Positions 32,682 to 44,922 of a DNA stretch of 64,000 nt are shown here, one piece after another (positions within the stretch are counted from its first letter, which is position 1; the number at the start of each line of letters is the position of its first letter). The position numbers and the translations under genes are program-made. This DNA comes from Aculops lycopersici (lineage: Eukaryota; Arthropoda; Arachnida; Trombidiformes; Eriophyidae), in NCBI GenBank assembly GCA_015350385.1, contig WNKI01000003.1:3388994-3452993 (forward strand), given 5' to 3'. The notes under the pieces are model-generated. The model saw only the letters and a program-made list of their open reading frames with translations. It was not told the origin of the DNA and did not search any database.

Positions 32682-35600
32682 TAGTAGTAGTAATAACACT
32701 GCAAGCTTAACCTCCACAAGAACAGCAACAGCAAGTAGCGGCAACAGCGGTAGCAGCACCAACAGCAACACAAGCAACCCCGACAAGACAAGTCCGGCCA
32801 AGTCGCAGGAGGATGCCAGCGAGATGGCAGTCTCCTTGGGCGCTAGATTAGATCAAATAATCAGGGCCACCTTACATGATTCGCCACAACAACAGCAGCC
32901 AGCCACCGCGGGCATACCACTCGCAAGGCGCCCATTTGCAAGCGATGTTCTCGGAAGCACCACGGTGATGCCACTGTCGCGAACTGTAGCCTCAAATCTA
33001 ACTAGCTTAGCAGCAACTTCAACGATGTCCACAATAACAGCAGCACCGGCCGCCACAGTCACGTCAACAACCACGACGCAACAGAATTCACCAACCTCCT
33101 CAACGACATCGTCAAGTTCGTTGTCGTCAAATTCACTGTCTGCCACTAGTGTTGCTGGGGGCGCCACTACAGTCGGCTGCAGTAGTGTGATTGCACCATC
33201 GCCGCTCAACGAAGTCGCTGGCACGCCAGCAACTACCACCACCGCGACGGCCAACGCAATCGCTGCCGCTTCCCCGCACACAACTGGCAACAACGGCAGC
33301 GGCAGCGGCACGACAACAACAACAACAACATCCGCAGCCGCAACGGCGGCGCCAGCGAGCGGCGGATTAGTGGTGGCAGGCAGTGCAAATGTCAGTGCTA
33401 TTGCCAGCTCTATTGGTTGTGGTGGTAGTGCGCCGTCAGCCTCACTGGCAGCGGTAGCAGCAGCAGCTAGCTCGACAGTAACGTCGTTTTGTGGAGCAAC
33501 CTCCTCGATAGCGGCGGCAACGACGACGCAAGCGACAACGTCGGCTCCAACACCGCCAATATCAGCAGCAGCGACGGTGATAGCGACACAGCAGCAGCAG
33601 TACGACGTTTCGACTTTGGATAACAGTAGCAGCAACAACGTTAGGGGCAATAACCACCAAATTAGCAACCCAAATGCACAACAAACCAACGCGAGACTGG
33701 CCTCGGTGAACCCAAACATTCGTGTCTCGCCACATTTTTCCTCATTGCGAGCACATCAGCAGCAGCAACTTAGCCCAAGCCAACAGCCGGCAAGCGACCG
33801 ATCTGAGTTGGATCTAGCGGCAGTGGCGGCACTTCAAGCTCTGAACCAATCACGTCACTTCGGCGGTCCCAATACAAATTCAAATCAACACCAGCAGCAA
33901 CCACATCAGCAATTGCACCATCAAATTTCAACCCAACCCCAAGCACATCAGCAACCTCAAGCTCATAGCAATTCTCAAGGTGGCAGTAGTAGCAGCAGCA
34001 GTAGATTTCAGGCAAATACACAACCGGCCCATCAATCGCAAGCAAGTGCAAGTGGCTTCGCGGCTGCAACTCCGGCGTCGGCTAGTCATCAGCAGCAAGA
34101 CTGGCGTCCACCGGCTCATCAGCACCAGCCAATAGTTGCTGCTTCAGCACCCCAACCACCAGCACCAGTCGGCCATATGGCCTCGGTGTTAGAGCCAGCC
34201 GAGTTCGAGACGGACCACACTAGGCGACTGGCTCAAGGTATATTGCCGCCTCAGTTCGTCATCGACGCCTACGTCACGGACTTACGAAAATTAGATCAGT
34301 TAAACTGGGAGAAACATTCAGAACAATTAACGCAGTACACATATAATTTATTAGGCAACAATATTCCCAATACCTATCAGCAAAAACGTGTTGTGCCCGT
34401 TGACAGTCTCGATGGACTCAGACAGAGTATTTGCAATGGCGAATTTTTCACTAAGTTTGAGGATTTAGCCATTGAAATCCTCAAGCATCAGGTCGCTATT
34501 CCCGACTTCTCAATTATTAATTATCTACGTAAGGGCCGTTTGCAACTATACGAACGTGACAAGATTGTTGTCCTCCTAGCCCATTTAGGTCTTAGCGAGA
34601 TGTTCAATATGATTGAGTTGGGCGAGGCGCGAGTGTTTATCCAACACCAACTAGCTATGATCAACGCGCTCAAGCAAAAGCAACAACAGCAACAAGGCAA
34701 TAACAATAGTGGCAGCTCAAGTGGTCATAACAATAATAATAGTAATAATCCAGACGCAATTTATGCTATGAAGGCGCAAATGGAAAACCAAACGGGTACA
34801 TACAACCACTTAAGACTACAGCAGCAGCAGCAGCAGCAACACCAGCAATCGATGAAGAATCATCCATCAGGCAACAACAACAACAACAACAACAATACTA
34901 TTGGATTACCAGGCAGCAGTCAACTAGATAATCTTCATCACCTCAACAATCCTGCCGCATCCTCGCCCTTCCTATCACCAATCTCAACTGTCTCGGCTGC
35001 TCACCAATCAATTACTAGCAAACCCAATGAATTCATGTCCAACTTAGCAACGCAGCATCATGGTAACAACAACAATTCAAGTTTATCATCCCAATCGCCA
35101 AGTGATATTTCGTCTCGATCTCAGCATTCTGCAGTTAACAACAACCAGAACAACAATCACCACCTCAATGGTCCACCGAAGCCAATGATACATTCCCCGA
35201 TGTACCCTCCCCAATCACAAAACAACCCTTTTGTTTTGGGACTGCCACAACAACCGCCTCCATCGGGCTCCATGGGTGGCAACCACCAGCAGCCATTATT
35301 ATCGCATCACAACAATAACAACAGCAACAATCCACCTCATAGTCATCAGCAGCAGCGTCAGCAGCCACCTGTGCCGCCATTGTCGACTCATCACCAAAGC
35401 AGTCAGCAACAACAACGGCATCATAATCTACCACCGCCACCGCCATTGTCACAATCGCAGCAACAGCAAACGATGTCGTTGCCTGCTCTTGATAATCCGG
35501 CTCACCTGAGAAACCAATACTCAGCGTCGAATTCTTCAAACAGGACATCATTACCTTTCGCAAATATTAATACCAACCCAACTGCAACAAACGCAATGAT

Positions 35601-38600
35601 TACACAACAGCAAAACAGCATCAACAATCCACTTATTAACATCAACAATCCAAACAGTGGTGGTCGGGAGCTCCCGACTAATCGCCCAATAAGATCAGGC
35701 TCAGCGATCGGTTCATTGGGTGTTGGCGGCCCTGGGACTAGCGATCCATCGTTGCACCTTAATGCACAAAATCAGATCACCCGCCAACCACCGGCCGCTC
35801 ACCAAAATCCTGCAAGATCTTCACACCCGCTCCACGGTAGTCCGATAAGCAACCCCGCTAACCCCATTCAGGGTTTTAGGGGACCACCAAGAGCGGCGCA
35901 CATGTCTAGCAAGATACCTGTAACTCCAAGGGTCCTAGGTCAAGAGAACTTACCGATGTCAAGAGAAAAGTCACCAATGAGTATACCTCCGCTATTGCAA
36001 CAACAGATGCCTGGCCTCATTCCTGGCACTCGTATCGATGAGGAGATGCTGAGGCACCCGCAGATGGATAACAACAACATCAAAAGGTTCTCTGAGATGG
36101 ATCAATTGAACAATCACTTACCAGTCCAAACATTGTTGAGCCTCAAGCAGCAACAAGAGCTTGCCCTAAAAAGATCTTTTACCCCACATTTTCCTGGAGG
36201 AAACTCTAACGGTAATGCACCCCTCAACACCTCATCACCCAACTACCACCCTGGACTTCACATGCCTCCAGGCAGCCACCCCCTTGACTCTCACCAAGCT
36301 CAACACATGATACACTCTGGCGGACCGCTAGCAAATCGAGCACCACCTCCAGCGGGTATGATGGATCCCCACGTGAACTCTAGGTCACCGCTAAATCCAC
36401 ACATGCAAGCAATTTATAGTGGACCGCCAGCTCATAGTGGTAGCATGGGCGAAGTCTTCAAGACTCCAAATGTTGGTGGCAACTTTGGTAGCAATGGTAA
36501 CCCTTCACCTCTCAACAACTTCCCAGGCTCTATGCCTCCACCCACAACTCCCGATATGCACAAAATGGCTTCTGGTACGCCACACGACATGAATCGGTTT
36601 CTAAATGAGCCACCTCGAGGGCCCAATTCTATGAATTCTTTGGGCCTACCGTCAAATTCCTCAAGCTCACCGAGTGATGCTCAATTGAAGCAATATTCGG
36701 TTATGATGAATGCAATTCAACATCAACAATTGCAGCAGCATAATCAACATCTGCTGATGACTAACCGATCGGGAGGGTCGAGCTCACCCCAGAACAATAT
36801 GGCTCAAAATCAACGCTCTAGTCCCCACAACTTTTCGCCTTCCATGAGTAACTCTCAAATGCCCATCAACGAAGGATTGACCTTGGACTTGAAGCAGCAA
36901 ATGCAACAGCCACCAAATTACCATCCAATGTACACGCAGTCACAACAGCCATCGCCCAAGCCCAGAAGTATCATCACTGGCGCGGCATCGAGCGCACCAA
37001 AGAAGAGCAAGGCGAGATCTAAGGCAAGTCCACCCGGATCGCAAGGACCTGAAAATTTAAAGAGTGGTGAACAGAATCCAGAACTGCAACATCAATCTGA
37101 ATCTCATGCCCAAAGGCCCAATGGAGTTCTTGATGACCAGCTGAGGGCAAGCCTGCGTAAACTGCAAGCCGAAATGCAGATGAGTAACGCCGCGGCGACA
37201 GTTGCACAGCAGCAACAAGTGGGTACTGCCAGCGGTAAACAAGAGGATGCCGCTGCCGCCAACGCAGCCTCAACCAGCAGGAGTAGTCCGCTCGGCGCCG
37301 TTCTGTCCAGTGAGTCTATTACTAGTGGGAACAGCAACGCGGACGTTGGTAGCGATATTATTTCAGACATCACTGGAGCTACTAACAACAACAGTAGCGG
37401 GAAGGCTTCGTCCAGTGAGAAATATAATAATGACAATGAAAGCAAAGATCAGATTAAAGGTCTGAATTATAATAATAATCAACAACAATCTATTAATGAA
37501 CCCTTTAATATTAATGATACAAAAAAGAGTGATAATAATCTAGCACCCATCAATCTGCAAGAGAAGAATATACTCGTCAAACAAGAATCAGTACCAGATG
37601 AACCCGATACCCCGACCGAACCCTCTAAATACCAGAAGTTATACAGCAAGAAAGCTTGGCTAAAAAATTACGAGCAGGAAGACCAGGCAGCACGCTCTAA
37701 AGATAGTAGTATTGTTGATGAGAATAGTTCAACTGCTTCAACTGCCGACATGGCCCCAGTTGCAACCAGAAGTTCGCTTGGTGGTAGCAAGCCTCTGGGA
37801 TCGCCTATTGAGGAGACATCTACTGCCGAAACTGAGACAAAGAGTGAGGCATTGAAGAAGGTAAGAAGAATGCCAAAGAGGAAGGTGAAGGTAAACTCTG
37901 ATAAGGAAGATAACGATTCTCAACAACAACCGCCATCTCAAAAGAAGGAGACAAGCAGAGCTTTAAAACATGCGAGGGATGCCGCACGTCGTCGGGCCAA
38001 GAAAGAACAGCAACAGCAGAAGCAAAAACAGGAACAACAGGATTCTTCAGATGAGGCACCCGATGGTAAGGACACTAGAAGCGGTGATTATAACAAATCG
38101 GCATCTAGTATTAAACGAGAGCATCAATCTGACGATGAGCAAGTTGCACCTGTTGCAAAGAGAGCAAAGAAGCAAAAGTTATCATCACGTGACCAAAAGA
38201 AAACCAATGGTTCGATATTTTTGCAAACGGATCCTTGCTATGATATTGTACCAAAGAGTATCAGGTGTCTCGAGTGCCGACGTGTTCGTCAATCGGCCAT
38301 CAAGAATGAGAAGAACCAGCAAGCAAAGAATCCCAGCAAACCGAAGGCCAATTGGGATGACTTCTGTCGATTCTTCGAGTTTAGAAAATTGGAGTTCACC
38401 AAGGACGCAACCAACCAATACGCTGTTGCTGGCTTCTCTGACTTGAATGACGCTAAGCCAAGTGATAAAAAACTCTGGTTACCGAGAAGTGGTTATGTGC
38501 CGAGCAATATTACCTACAAAGTGGCTAGGTATATCTTGTCCAATGTTGGCGATGAATTTTGTAAGTTGGTCCTACAAGAGCGAGGAGTTCGCGAGTTATA

Positions 38601-40812
38601 TGACAAACATGGGGCTAGTAAAAGGATAACCTGGAAGCGGGCAGTGAATGGACTTCGCGAATTGTGTGATGTCTGCTCCACCACCTTGTTCAACTGCCAT
38701 TATGTCTGCGAACGATGCGGGTTTGTTGTCTGCTTTGATTGTTCTAATTTGAGATCGAAAAAGGATAGACAAGCGTCAGCAGCTGCACATGCAATCCAGA
38801 GTGCCGAGTCCGAGAGTAACTCACCCGACTCATTTATCAAGAAAGAAACTTCGCAAACATCGATCGATGGCAAAGACAGCGCTAACGGTGATGACTCGAT
38901 AGCAGCTGATGGAGCAAAAGACCAGCAACCGGCTACGGCGGCCATAACAAATGGTCAGAAGCGAAGCAAGAAAGACAAACATGGTTGGATCTATTGCGCT
39001 AAGAGCGAGGAGCATTCTTATGATAAATTAGTTCTTGCTCAGATTGTCGCTGGCGATTGTCTTGAGCAGTTATGGACCATGTTGCATGATATTAGAGAGC
39101 GACTTGATCTTGGAAAATGTCAATGTTTGACCAAGGCTAACGCCACCACTAATGTGACCTCAGCTAACGATAACTTTGACGACTTGGAACCTAGACTAAC
39201 CATTGTCGAAGAGGCAATAGAGGATGATGTTAAGATGTTCAACAATGACGAGGACGACGATGATATATCTCAAGACAAAGCCAACTTGGAACAAGCAGTT
39301 GCCGCTGCTATCAATCAGTGTTTGGACAATATCAATGACAGCACTGACGAAGCCAAGTCAGAAAGCGGTAAGCCAATTACCAACGGCGATCCGGTTGGTG
39401 ATGATATCCACTCGTGGCTTTGCGAAAAAGACTTAATGGTTTTGCAACATCCAAGGCATGCTATGAATTTGCAACTCTTTAGGAAACAATGGAAGCAGAG
39501 CAAGCCTGTTCTAGTTCGTGATGTCATAAAAAACATGGATATGGAAATGTGGGCGCCCAAATTTTTCAGCAAGCAATATGGAGACTATCGTAGTGATCTA
39601 GTCGACACTAGAAATGGCGATATTCATAGGCATTCGATGAAGAAATTTTGGGATGGATTTGATATTGCAAACAATGGAACAAACAGCAGCTCATCCAACA
39701 AGCAGAGGAAATCGAAGGAGCAAGTTGAGGATAAGGATACATCCATCCAATCCATTGCTAGCGGTAGCACAACCATCAACAACAACAATATCACATCCAC
39801 AACAGCTCCATCCTCATCTGCCACAATAGGTGATGACCTTTCAATAGGCACCTGCTACTACAATGGATCACCACTTTGGCGTTTAAAGGATTGGCCCCCG
39901 GGTGTTGACTTCAAGGACGTGTTACCGAAGCACTATGAGAACTTCATGAAGAGTCTGCCCTTGCCTGATTACACGACCAGAACTGGCAAACTTAATCTAT
40001 CTTGTCGTCTACCAAAGGAAATGCTTAAGCCCGATTTAGGGCCGAAGATGTACTCAGCATATGGAACACCTAAATTTCCTGAACGTGGAACCACAAACCT
40101 GCATCTGGATATTAGTGATGCGGTCAATGTCATGATCTATGTCGGTGGTGCCAATTCGTACAAAGAGGGATCAGAGGAATTCCGTGAAATTTACGAGAAG
40201 ACGATAGATGAGTGCTGTTGCGATGATGAAATGAAGCAACAGATTAGAGACAATAAGCTAATTCCTGGAGCCTTGTGGCATATATTTAAACCATCGGATG
40301 CCCAGAAGATGAGATCCTTCCTAAACAAGGTTGCTGAGGAGCGTAACATCAGCCCGGACAAGCAAGCAGATCCTATCCACGATCAAACCTGGTATTTGGA
40401 TCAAGTATTATTGAACCGCTTATTCAAAGAGTATGGTGTCAAGTCATACCCAATATTACAGTGTATGGGCGATGCTATATTGATTCCCGCTGGAGCTCCA
40501 CATCAAGTTAAGAATTTGCAGAATTGTATCAAGGTTGCTAATGACTTTGTCTCACCGGAGAATGTTCGTTATTGTTTGCAACTGACAGATGAATTTCGAA
40601 ATTTGCCTGAAACTCACATCAATCAGGAGGACAAGTTACAAATCAAGAACATCCTTTATCACTCAATCAAAGAGTCGATACAATACATTCAAATGTTTGA
40701 GTCCGGCAAAATGGATCCCGAGGACGAAAGTGCTACGAACACTGATGAAACTGATACTTGTAGTACAACAAACAATAACACCGACATTGACGAGCAACCA
40801 GATGATCGTTAG
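18816..40812 (+). CDS. Kdm3: KDM3/JMJD1-family H3K9 demethylase, very large, three to four coding exons
   Basis: Exons 18816..20285, 20732..22739 and 31010..40812 join with matching phases (0, then 1) to 4,426 residues; a 66-nt exon at 30865..30930 would add 22. The N-terminal module reads VGKRILCLPKTF, WRIGTIRAVS, MIEFDLLHWQTRDWYQV, LWPAL, then FYNFVQSSL and YRCLGTTQWYTAVIISYNE, the order seen in KDM3A/B and JMJD1C. Long Q/N/S/T/A-rich stretches follow, with an RG tract and one folded island (34198-34676). The zinc-finger region has IRCLECRRV (about 3575) and LCDVCSTTLFNCHYVCERCG (about 3709). JmjC carries Fe(II) ligands H4191, D4193 (TTNLHLDISD) and H4324 (GAPHQVKN); LKDWPPGVDFKD is also typical. 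The enzyme removes methyl groups from H3K9me1/2 with Fe(II) and 2-oxoglutarate. Human KDM3B has about 1,760 residues. It remains possible that the two ends are separate genes. Confidence 0.85.
20286..20731 (+). other. KDM3 intron 1 (446 bp)
   Basis: Donor TTG|GTAAGT and acceptor AACTGCAG|TTA, phase 0. The junction restores LWPAL followed by LFDVLVDRVNL, matching the family sequence across this point. No other feature was seen inside. Confidence 0.85.
22961..23065 (+). other. Candidate alternative last exon of KDM3 with poly(A) signal
   Basis: A strong acceptor (TTTCTTTCTCTTGCAG) ends at 22960. Spliced from the phase-1 donor at 22739 it encodes A-P-I-V-L-V-C-S-C and then TAG at 22987-22989. 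AATAAA follows at 23060-23065. The product would be 1,168 residues with the N-terminal KDM3 module but no zinc finger or JmjC domain. Confidence 0.45.
30865..30930 (+). other. Candidate 66-nt KDM3 exon, phase-preserving
   Basis: A long pyrimidine tract (about 30793-30850) precedes the acceptor GGTGTAG at 30864; the donor is AATG|GTAAAC at 30931. Entered in phase 1 it is open (VSELQLATGESPASEPTK...) and leaves in phase 1, ready for 31010. The following 79-bp intron contains a perfect TACTAAC branch-point sequence (30948-30954) and a second pyrimidine tract. Confidence 0.45.
31591..31674 (+). repeat. AGAGGC hexanucleotide array encoding an RG tract
   Basis: About fourteen AGAGGC units, one altered to AGAGAC, encode alternating Arg-Gly in KDM3 around residues 1354-1381. 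RG tracts are typical RNA- or chromatin-binding and arginine-methylation sites. Array length may be polymorphic. Confidence 0.9.
32647..32694 (+). repeat. AAT trinucleotide tract encoding poly-Asn/Ser in KDM3
   Basis: A run of AAT codons with interspersed AGT encodes a homopolymeric Asn stretch flanked by Ser. It is one of many N, Q, S, T and A homopolymers in this exon. Confidence 0.85.
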
Positions 40813-42651
40813 ACCCGCACATATGTACTAGCACTAACTATACAATCATACGGATCTATTGATGAGCCAGAAAACTTTAATCTAAACTGTGAGAAAAGAC
40901 CAAGCTAAGGAATAGGGTTACGTGCAAACGTAACCAACCGTAAAGAAGTAAATTCTCAAAGCAGATAGATGTACGACCTATCGATGGATACATCTTTGGT
41001 AAAGTCCAATCAAAATAGCGAGACCTGTGTTTGCCTTCGTCCCTTTTATTTGATCTAACTTTGTTTTTTCTTTCTTTCCTTCCACTTGGCCGTGTCGGTT
41101 ACGTATTGTCACCTGCATTCGAGCGGTATCCTAGGTGGGCCATTATATTCCGGTCGTTCAGTTCTTGGCGGTTCCGTTGTTCGCCTCGAGCCCATCGATT
41201 GTGAGATAATATCAATGGGCCGATTGCACTATGATCTCATACTGAAGGTAGGGAACATTTTAAGGATTGGACTTTGTGCAAGTTGTTGTCTCTTCTCTTC
41301 TCTCTGCACTTGGTAATAACCTCGCCGAAATATCGCGCCACGTACCTGAACGCGTGCACCGGCGCGCAAACAAATCGACACTTGGCGATCCAAATGGTTC
41401 CCCATGACGATGCCCCGAATGTGCGACGGCTTTGTTCACTGTTTTGCTTGTAGCCATTAGCTTATTTTTAAGGGCGCTTGCAATTTCCTCCTTCTTCCTC
41501 GGCGGTGTTATGGAAAGGAACTCGAGGGGAACGAAAGTTTTCTGGAGAAACTTGTAACTAGAGTTAGAACGAGTTTTAGAGAACGAGCGACCACTGTACG
41601 TCCTTGGTAATTTCGAGCAGGTGGATAGTGATGGCGATGGTGGTAGCCACCGGAGTCTAACTCCGCAAAGTTTGCACAATAAAACATGAAAATTTACATT
41701 CATGGTACACAACCACAAAACAACGTCTGACGCATTGCTAGCCCTGAACTCTCTACAACAACGGCTACGTCAATGAAAACGATGGCTCCTGATAACGGCG
41801 AAGCCTACAACTGTGACGACAACCGCACCGCAACTACGAATATGTCCATGAAAGAGGGGCTAAGAATCCGAAAGTAGGGTAAGGTGCGCAACTACTGAGC
41901 AAGCGAGCAAGCAGCTGCGGCTGCATCACAGCGCAATGACGATCCAATTTTGCCAGAAGAATTGACCCCCTCGGGCCAGCAAGCCGGTGAGCAGTTCGGT
42001 TGATAGTTGGTGGTTGATAGACTAAGATTAAGAGCTGAAGAGCTCTTAAGAGAGGTGAATGGGTCAAAACTCAACGACTTTGGTGTCCTGTCTGATCACC
42101 GTCGTTGCAAAGTTCAACGATGATTGGTCCAGTTTTGAAGTCATCTTGCCTGACTCGCGCTGGCCTCATTCGCTTTTAGTAAGGATTACAGGAGACGCAA
42201 CTACACTTGGGGATTGCTTTTGGGTTGGTGCTGTCACAAGTGTTGCCGTGCCGGTGGTTGTTAAGTTTCTGACTGTGGTAATGGCGGAGGCGGGGATGGA
42301 GACAAGCCAATTTTAGATTCGCCCAAGATGACAAGTCGCCTTTGCGTTCGAAAGAAGCTCGACGTGGCGAGCGAGCTAGTGGCGCTGGTGAAAATAGTGG
42401 ACTTCTATGAAATAATGTTTATTTTCCCTTGTATGTCACTTGCCGCCTTTATTTTGCCAGCAATGCCACCACCACTGCTGCTAAAACTAATACCATAACA
42501 CCACGGTAGTTTGCTCAGGAGTCCGAGGCGCTGGATGGTGGCTCGTTGAAGTTTCGTGCATATACAGTAGACTGCTTCTATTGTGTTTACCTCGCCTTAT
42601 CTTTTCCTTTCGTTTTCTTTAAATGTCGCTTTTCCTAGTTTTGCTCGAAAG

Positions 42652-42653
<2 letters not shown>

Positions 42654-42713
<60 letters not shown>
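42654..42713 (+). repeat. (TG)30 microsatellite
   Basis: An uninterrupted 60-base TG run in non-coding DNA. Confidence 0.97.
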
Positions 42714-42715
<2 letters not shown>

Positions 42716-44039
42716 CAAGCAAACCAAACAACCAGTACCACAAGTGTACGGTTACGTGCAAGAGCTAGATTCCGATTCGAAGTGAAACCACAATCCTCTC
42801 TCTCTCTCTGGCTTAAAAATCGTCAGACTGAAACGGTGACTCTAGTAGCACCCAGCATCTAGGGGGAGCCAACGGCTCTATCGACTTTGAATTCGCAGGA
42901 GCACAGGAGCAAAAAGGAGAAGTGCGCCTAGCGACATGCATTAAGACGCTAGTTGGCCGGGCGACTTTCTCACTTGAGTTCTTCTATTCTGTCGCTAGAT
43001 CGGCGGTCCATGGTTAGGTTTGTCGCTCGCTTGGGCGCCCAATTGTGTAACTCGTTGGTGGTTGTGCTGTTGCCGTTGTGCTTACGTAACCAACTTGGGG
43101 GTTAGCTAGTCGCTCACTCGCTCGGTTGGTTGGCAGGCTAGTTGGGCTCACCAAGTTGCTCGGCGTCCCGTTGCCCAGTGATGGCTGCATTGACGGCGGC
43201 AGTAGTGGCGGTTGCAGGGGCACTCCTAGACTGCGCATGTCACTCGGTCGACCAGCTGCCAGCTTCGACTTTTCGGGTTTAGTTGGTGGCTGTCTGGCTG
43301 GCTGAGGATTTTGTGGTTGCTGAGCAGGTTGCCGCTAAGGTGAATCCAGTTCAGCTCAGTTGGTCGCTAGTTGCCTCGAGACTTTCAGTGGTGTTGACCT
43401 AAGAGCAAGACAGAGGGAGAGAGAGTTTTCGTATAGCTGTTCTGTTGGCCACTTTAATGTGACGAGATCTTGTGTGGTTGTGTCAGTAGTTAGTTTTTCA
43501 AGCGAGTTGGCCGAAAGAGTTGCCTTGGGTTTATCCTTGCGCTTCGTTGGTTGTTTCACGTGGTTAGTGTAGTCAAATTGTTGGAAGTGCTAAAAATTTG
43601 TCGAACACATTGTCGGTCGACCAATCAACACTCGTCAAGTGCTTTTACCGGCCAGCAACGAGGACACGAGTCGCAAGTTTGTCCGCCGCGCTAACCTTTG
43701 TTGGCAGCAAGTGTTTGTAGCTCGTGTTGTATGCTCAGGGGCGATTGAGTCGGTCAGCGTAGCTGCGACAATCAGGTGAAAATAGAACGGTTAGTGTGAA
43801 CTCGACAACTATCTACAACGACTGAGAGATTGAGAGAAGAGGGGTAGGACATTAAAAGTGAGGTTTTGGCAGAACAAGTGGTTGATGAGCTTGCGATTGT
43901 CATATGAAAATCACTACTAGCTTGGGCCGCATCCACTAGCCGAAGTACCAGCAAGACTAAAGGAGTCAAAGTGTAGTTTAGTTGTGGAGGTGTTAGTGGG
44001 GCGACTTTTTGCTGCGGCAACAACGACGACCACCACCAC

Positions 44040-44077
44040 GAATACGAATACGAATACGAATACGAATACGAATACGA
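44040..44077 (+). repeat. GAATAC hexanucleotide array
   Basis: Six consecutive GAATAC units, flanked on both sides by CCACCACCACG- and CGACCACGACG-like trinucleotide runs. Confidence 0.9.
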
Positions 44078-44523
44078 CGACCACGACGACAGAGGCACCC
44101 CCGGAGCGAGACAGGTTTAGTATGTAGATGGAGAACTGTGATTTGCGCAACACAATCCGACCCATTAAATTAGTGAGCCAGCGAGCAGCAAGTCCGTCAG
44201 TCATATGTTCAGCCAGCCAGCTAGTTAGCTAGCCATTCGGTCGCTCGGTGAGGTTGGCGGCTGGGCGAATAAATATGCAGTCAGCAGGAGGAGTAATGGC
44301 GGCGACAGCGTTGGCAGTAGTTTAGTTTGTCGTCGGCTTGTCACATAAGCAAGTGGTTCCTTAGTGAGCTAGCGGCAATAGTTTGCTCGTTGGGCTTGAG
44401 TGGCGTCAGCTAATTGAATCAAGTGGATCATCGAGAGAAGTGCGGGCCAGCGAAAGTGTCGGCGCGACGAGCACATTCACTAATGTTTAGCTGACAGAAG
44501 TGGTGGCAACTTCAGCACCAATG

Positions 44524-44540
44524 ACAACAGCAGCAGCAGC

Positions 44541-44571
<31 letters not shown>
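44524..44571 (+). repeat. CAG/CAA tract in the presumed RASGRF 5' UTR
   Basis: Four CAG units run into about ten AAC/CAA units 350 bp upstream of the RASGRF start codon. Confidence 0.85.
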
Positions 44572-44922
44572 TCGAAACGACAACAATGAGCAACAAAACA
44601 CAGCGACGCCAAGGAGCCAGCAAGTCGGCATCAGCCACCTGCTGCGAGAATCCAGTGGCGATGGTTGTGGTTTGCGGTTTGTAGCCAGCAAGATGATGAG
44701 AAGAAGAATCGACACTCACACGCAACTCCAGTGTAATGTCAAGCAAAAGCAGAAGCAAAAGCAAGTTCACGGGAAGAGAAATGGTTGCGAAGCCATAACA
44801 TAGCACTGAAAGCACAAGAATAATCAGCAAGAAATCAGAGAAGAAGAATAGAATAGAATAGAATCAAATCGATTTGGATCGAAATTGTGTGTTAAATTTA
44901 GAATTGGAAACCTTTGAACAAG

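Larger units (their letters stand above)
40813..44922. other. Intergenic: KDM3 3' side and RASGRF upstream/5' UTR
   Basis: KDM3 has no canonical AATAAA close to its stop; the nearest on the plus strand that I saw is at 41679-41684. Open frames here, such as 41059-41316 (+) and 41260-41718 (-), have no recognisable content. The region carries a TG microsatellite, a GAATAC array and, close to RASGRF, a CAG/CAA tract; the last 500 bp are A-rich and look like RASGRF 5' UTR. Confidence 0.5.

Noticed and set aside
41059..41316. Open frame with protein-like stretch RLEPIDCEIISMGRLHYDL
   Set aside because: No acceptor close to the pyrimidine tract and no family match; kept only as intergenic DNA after KDM3.
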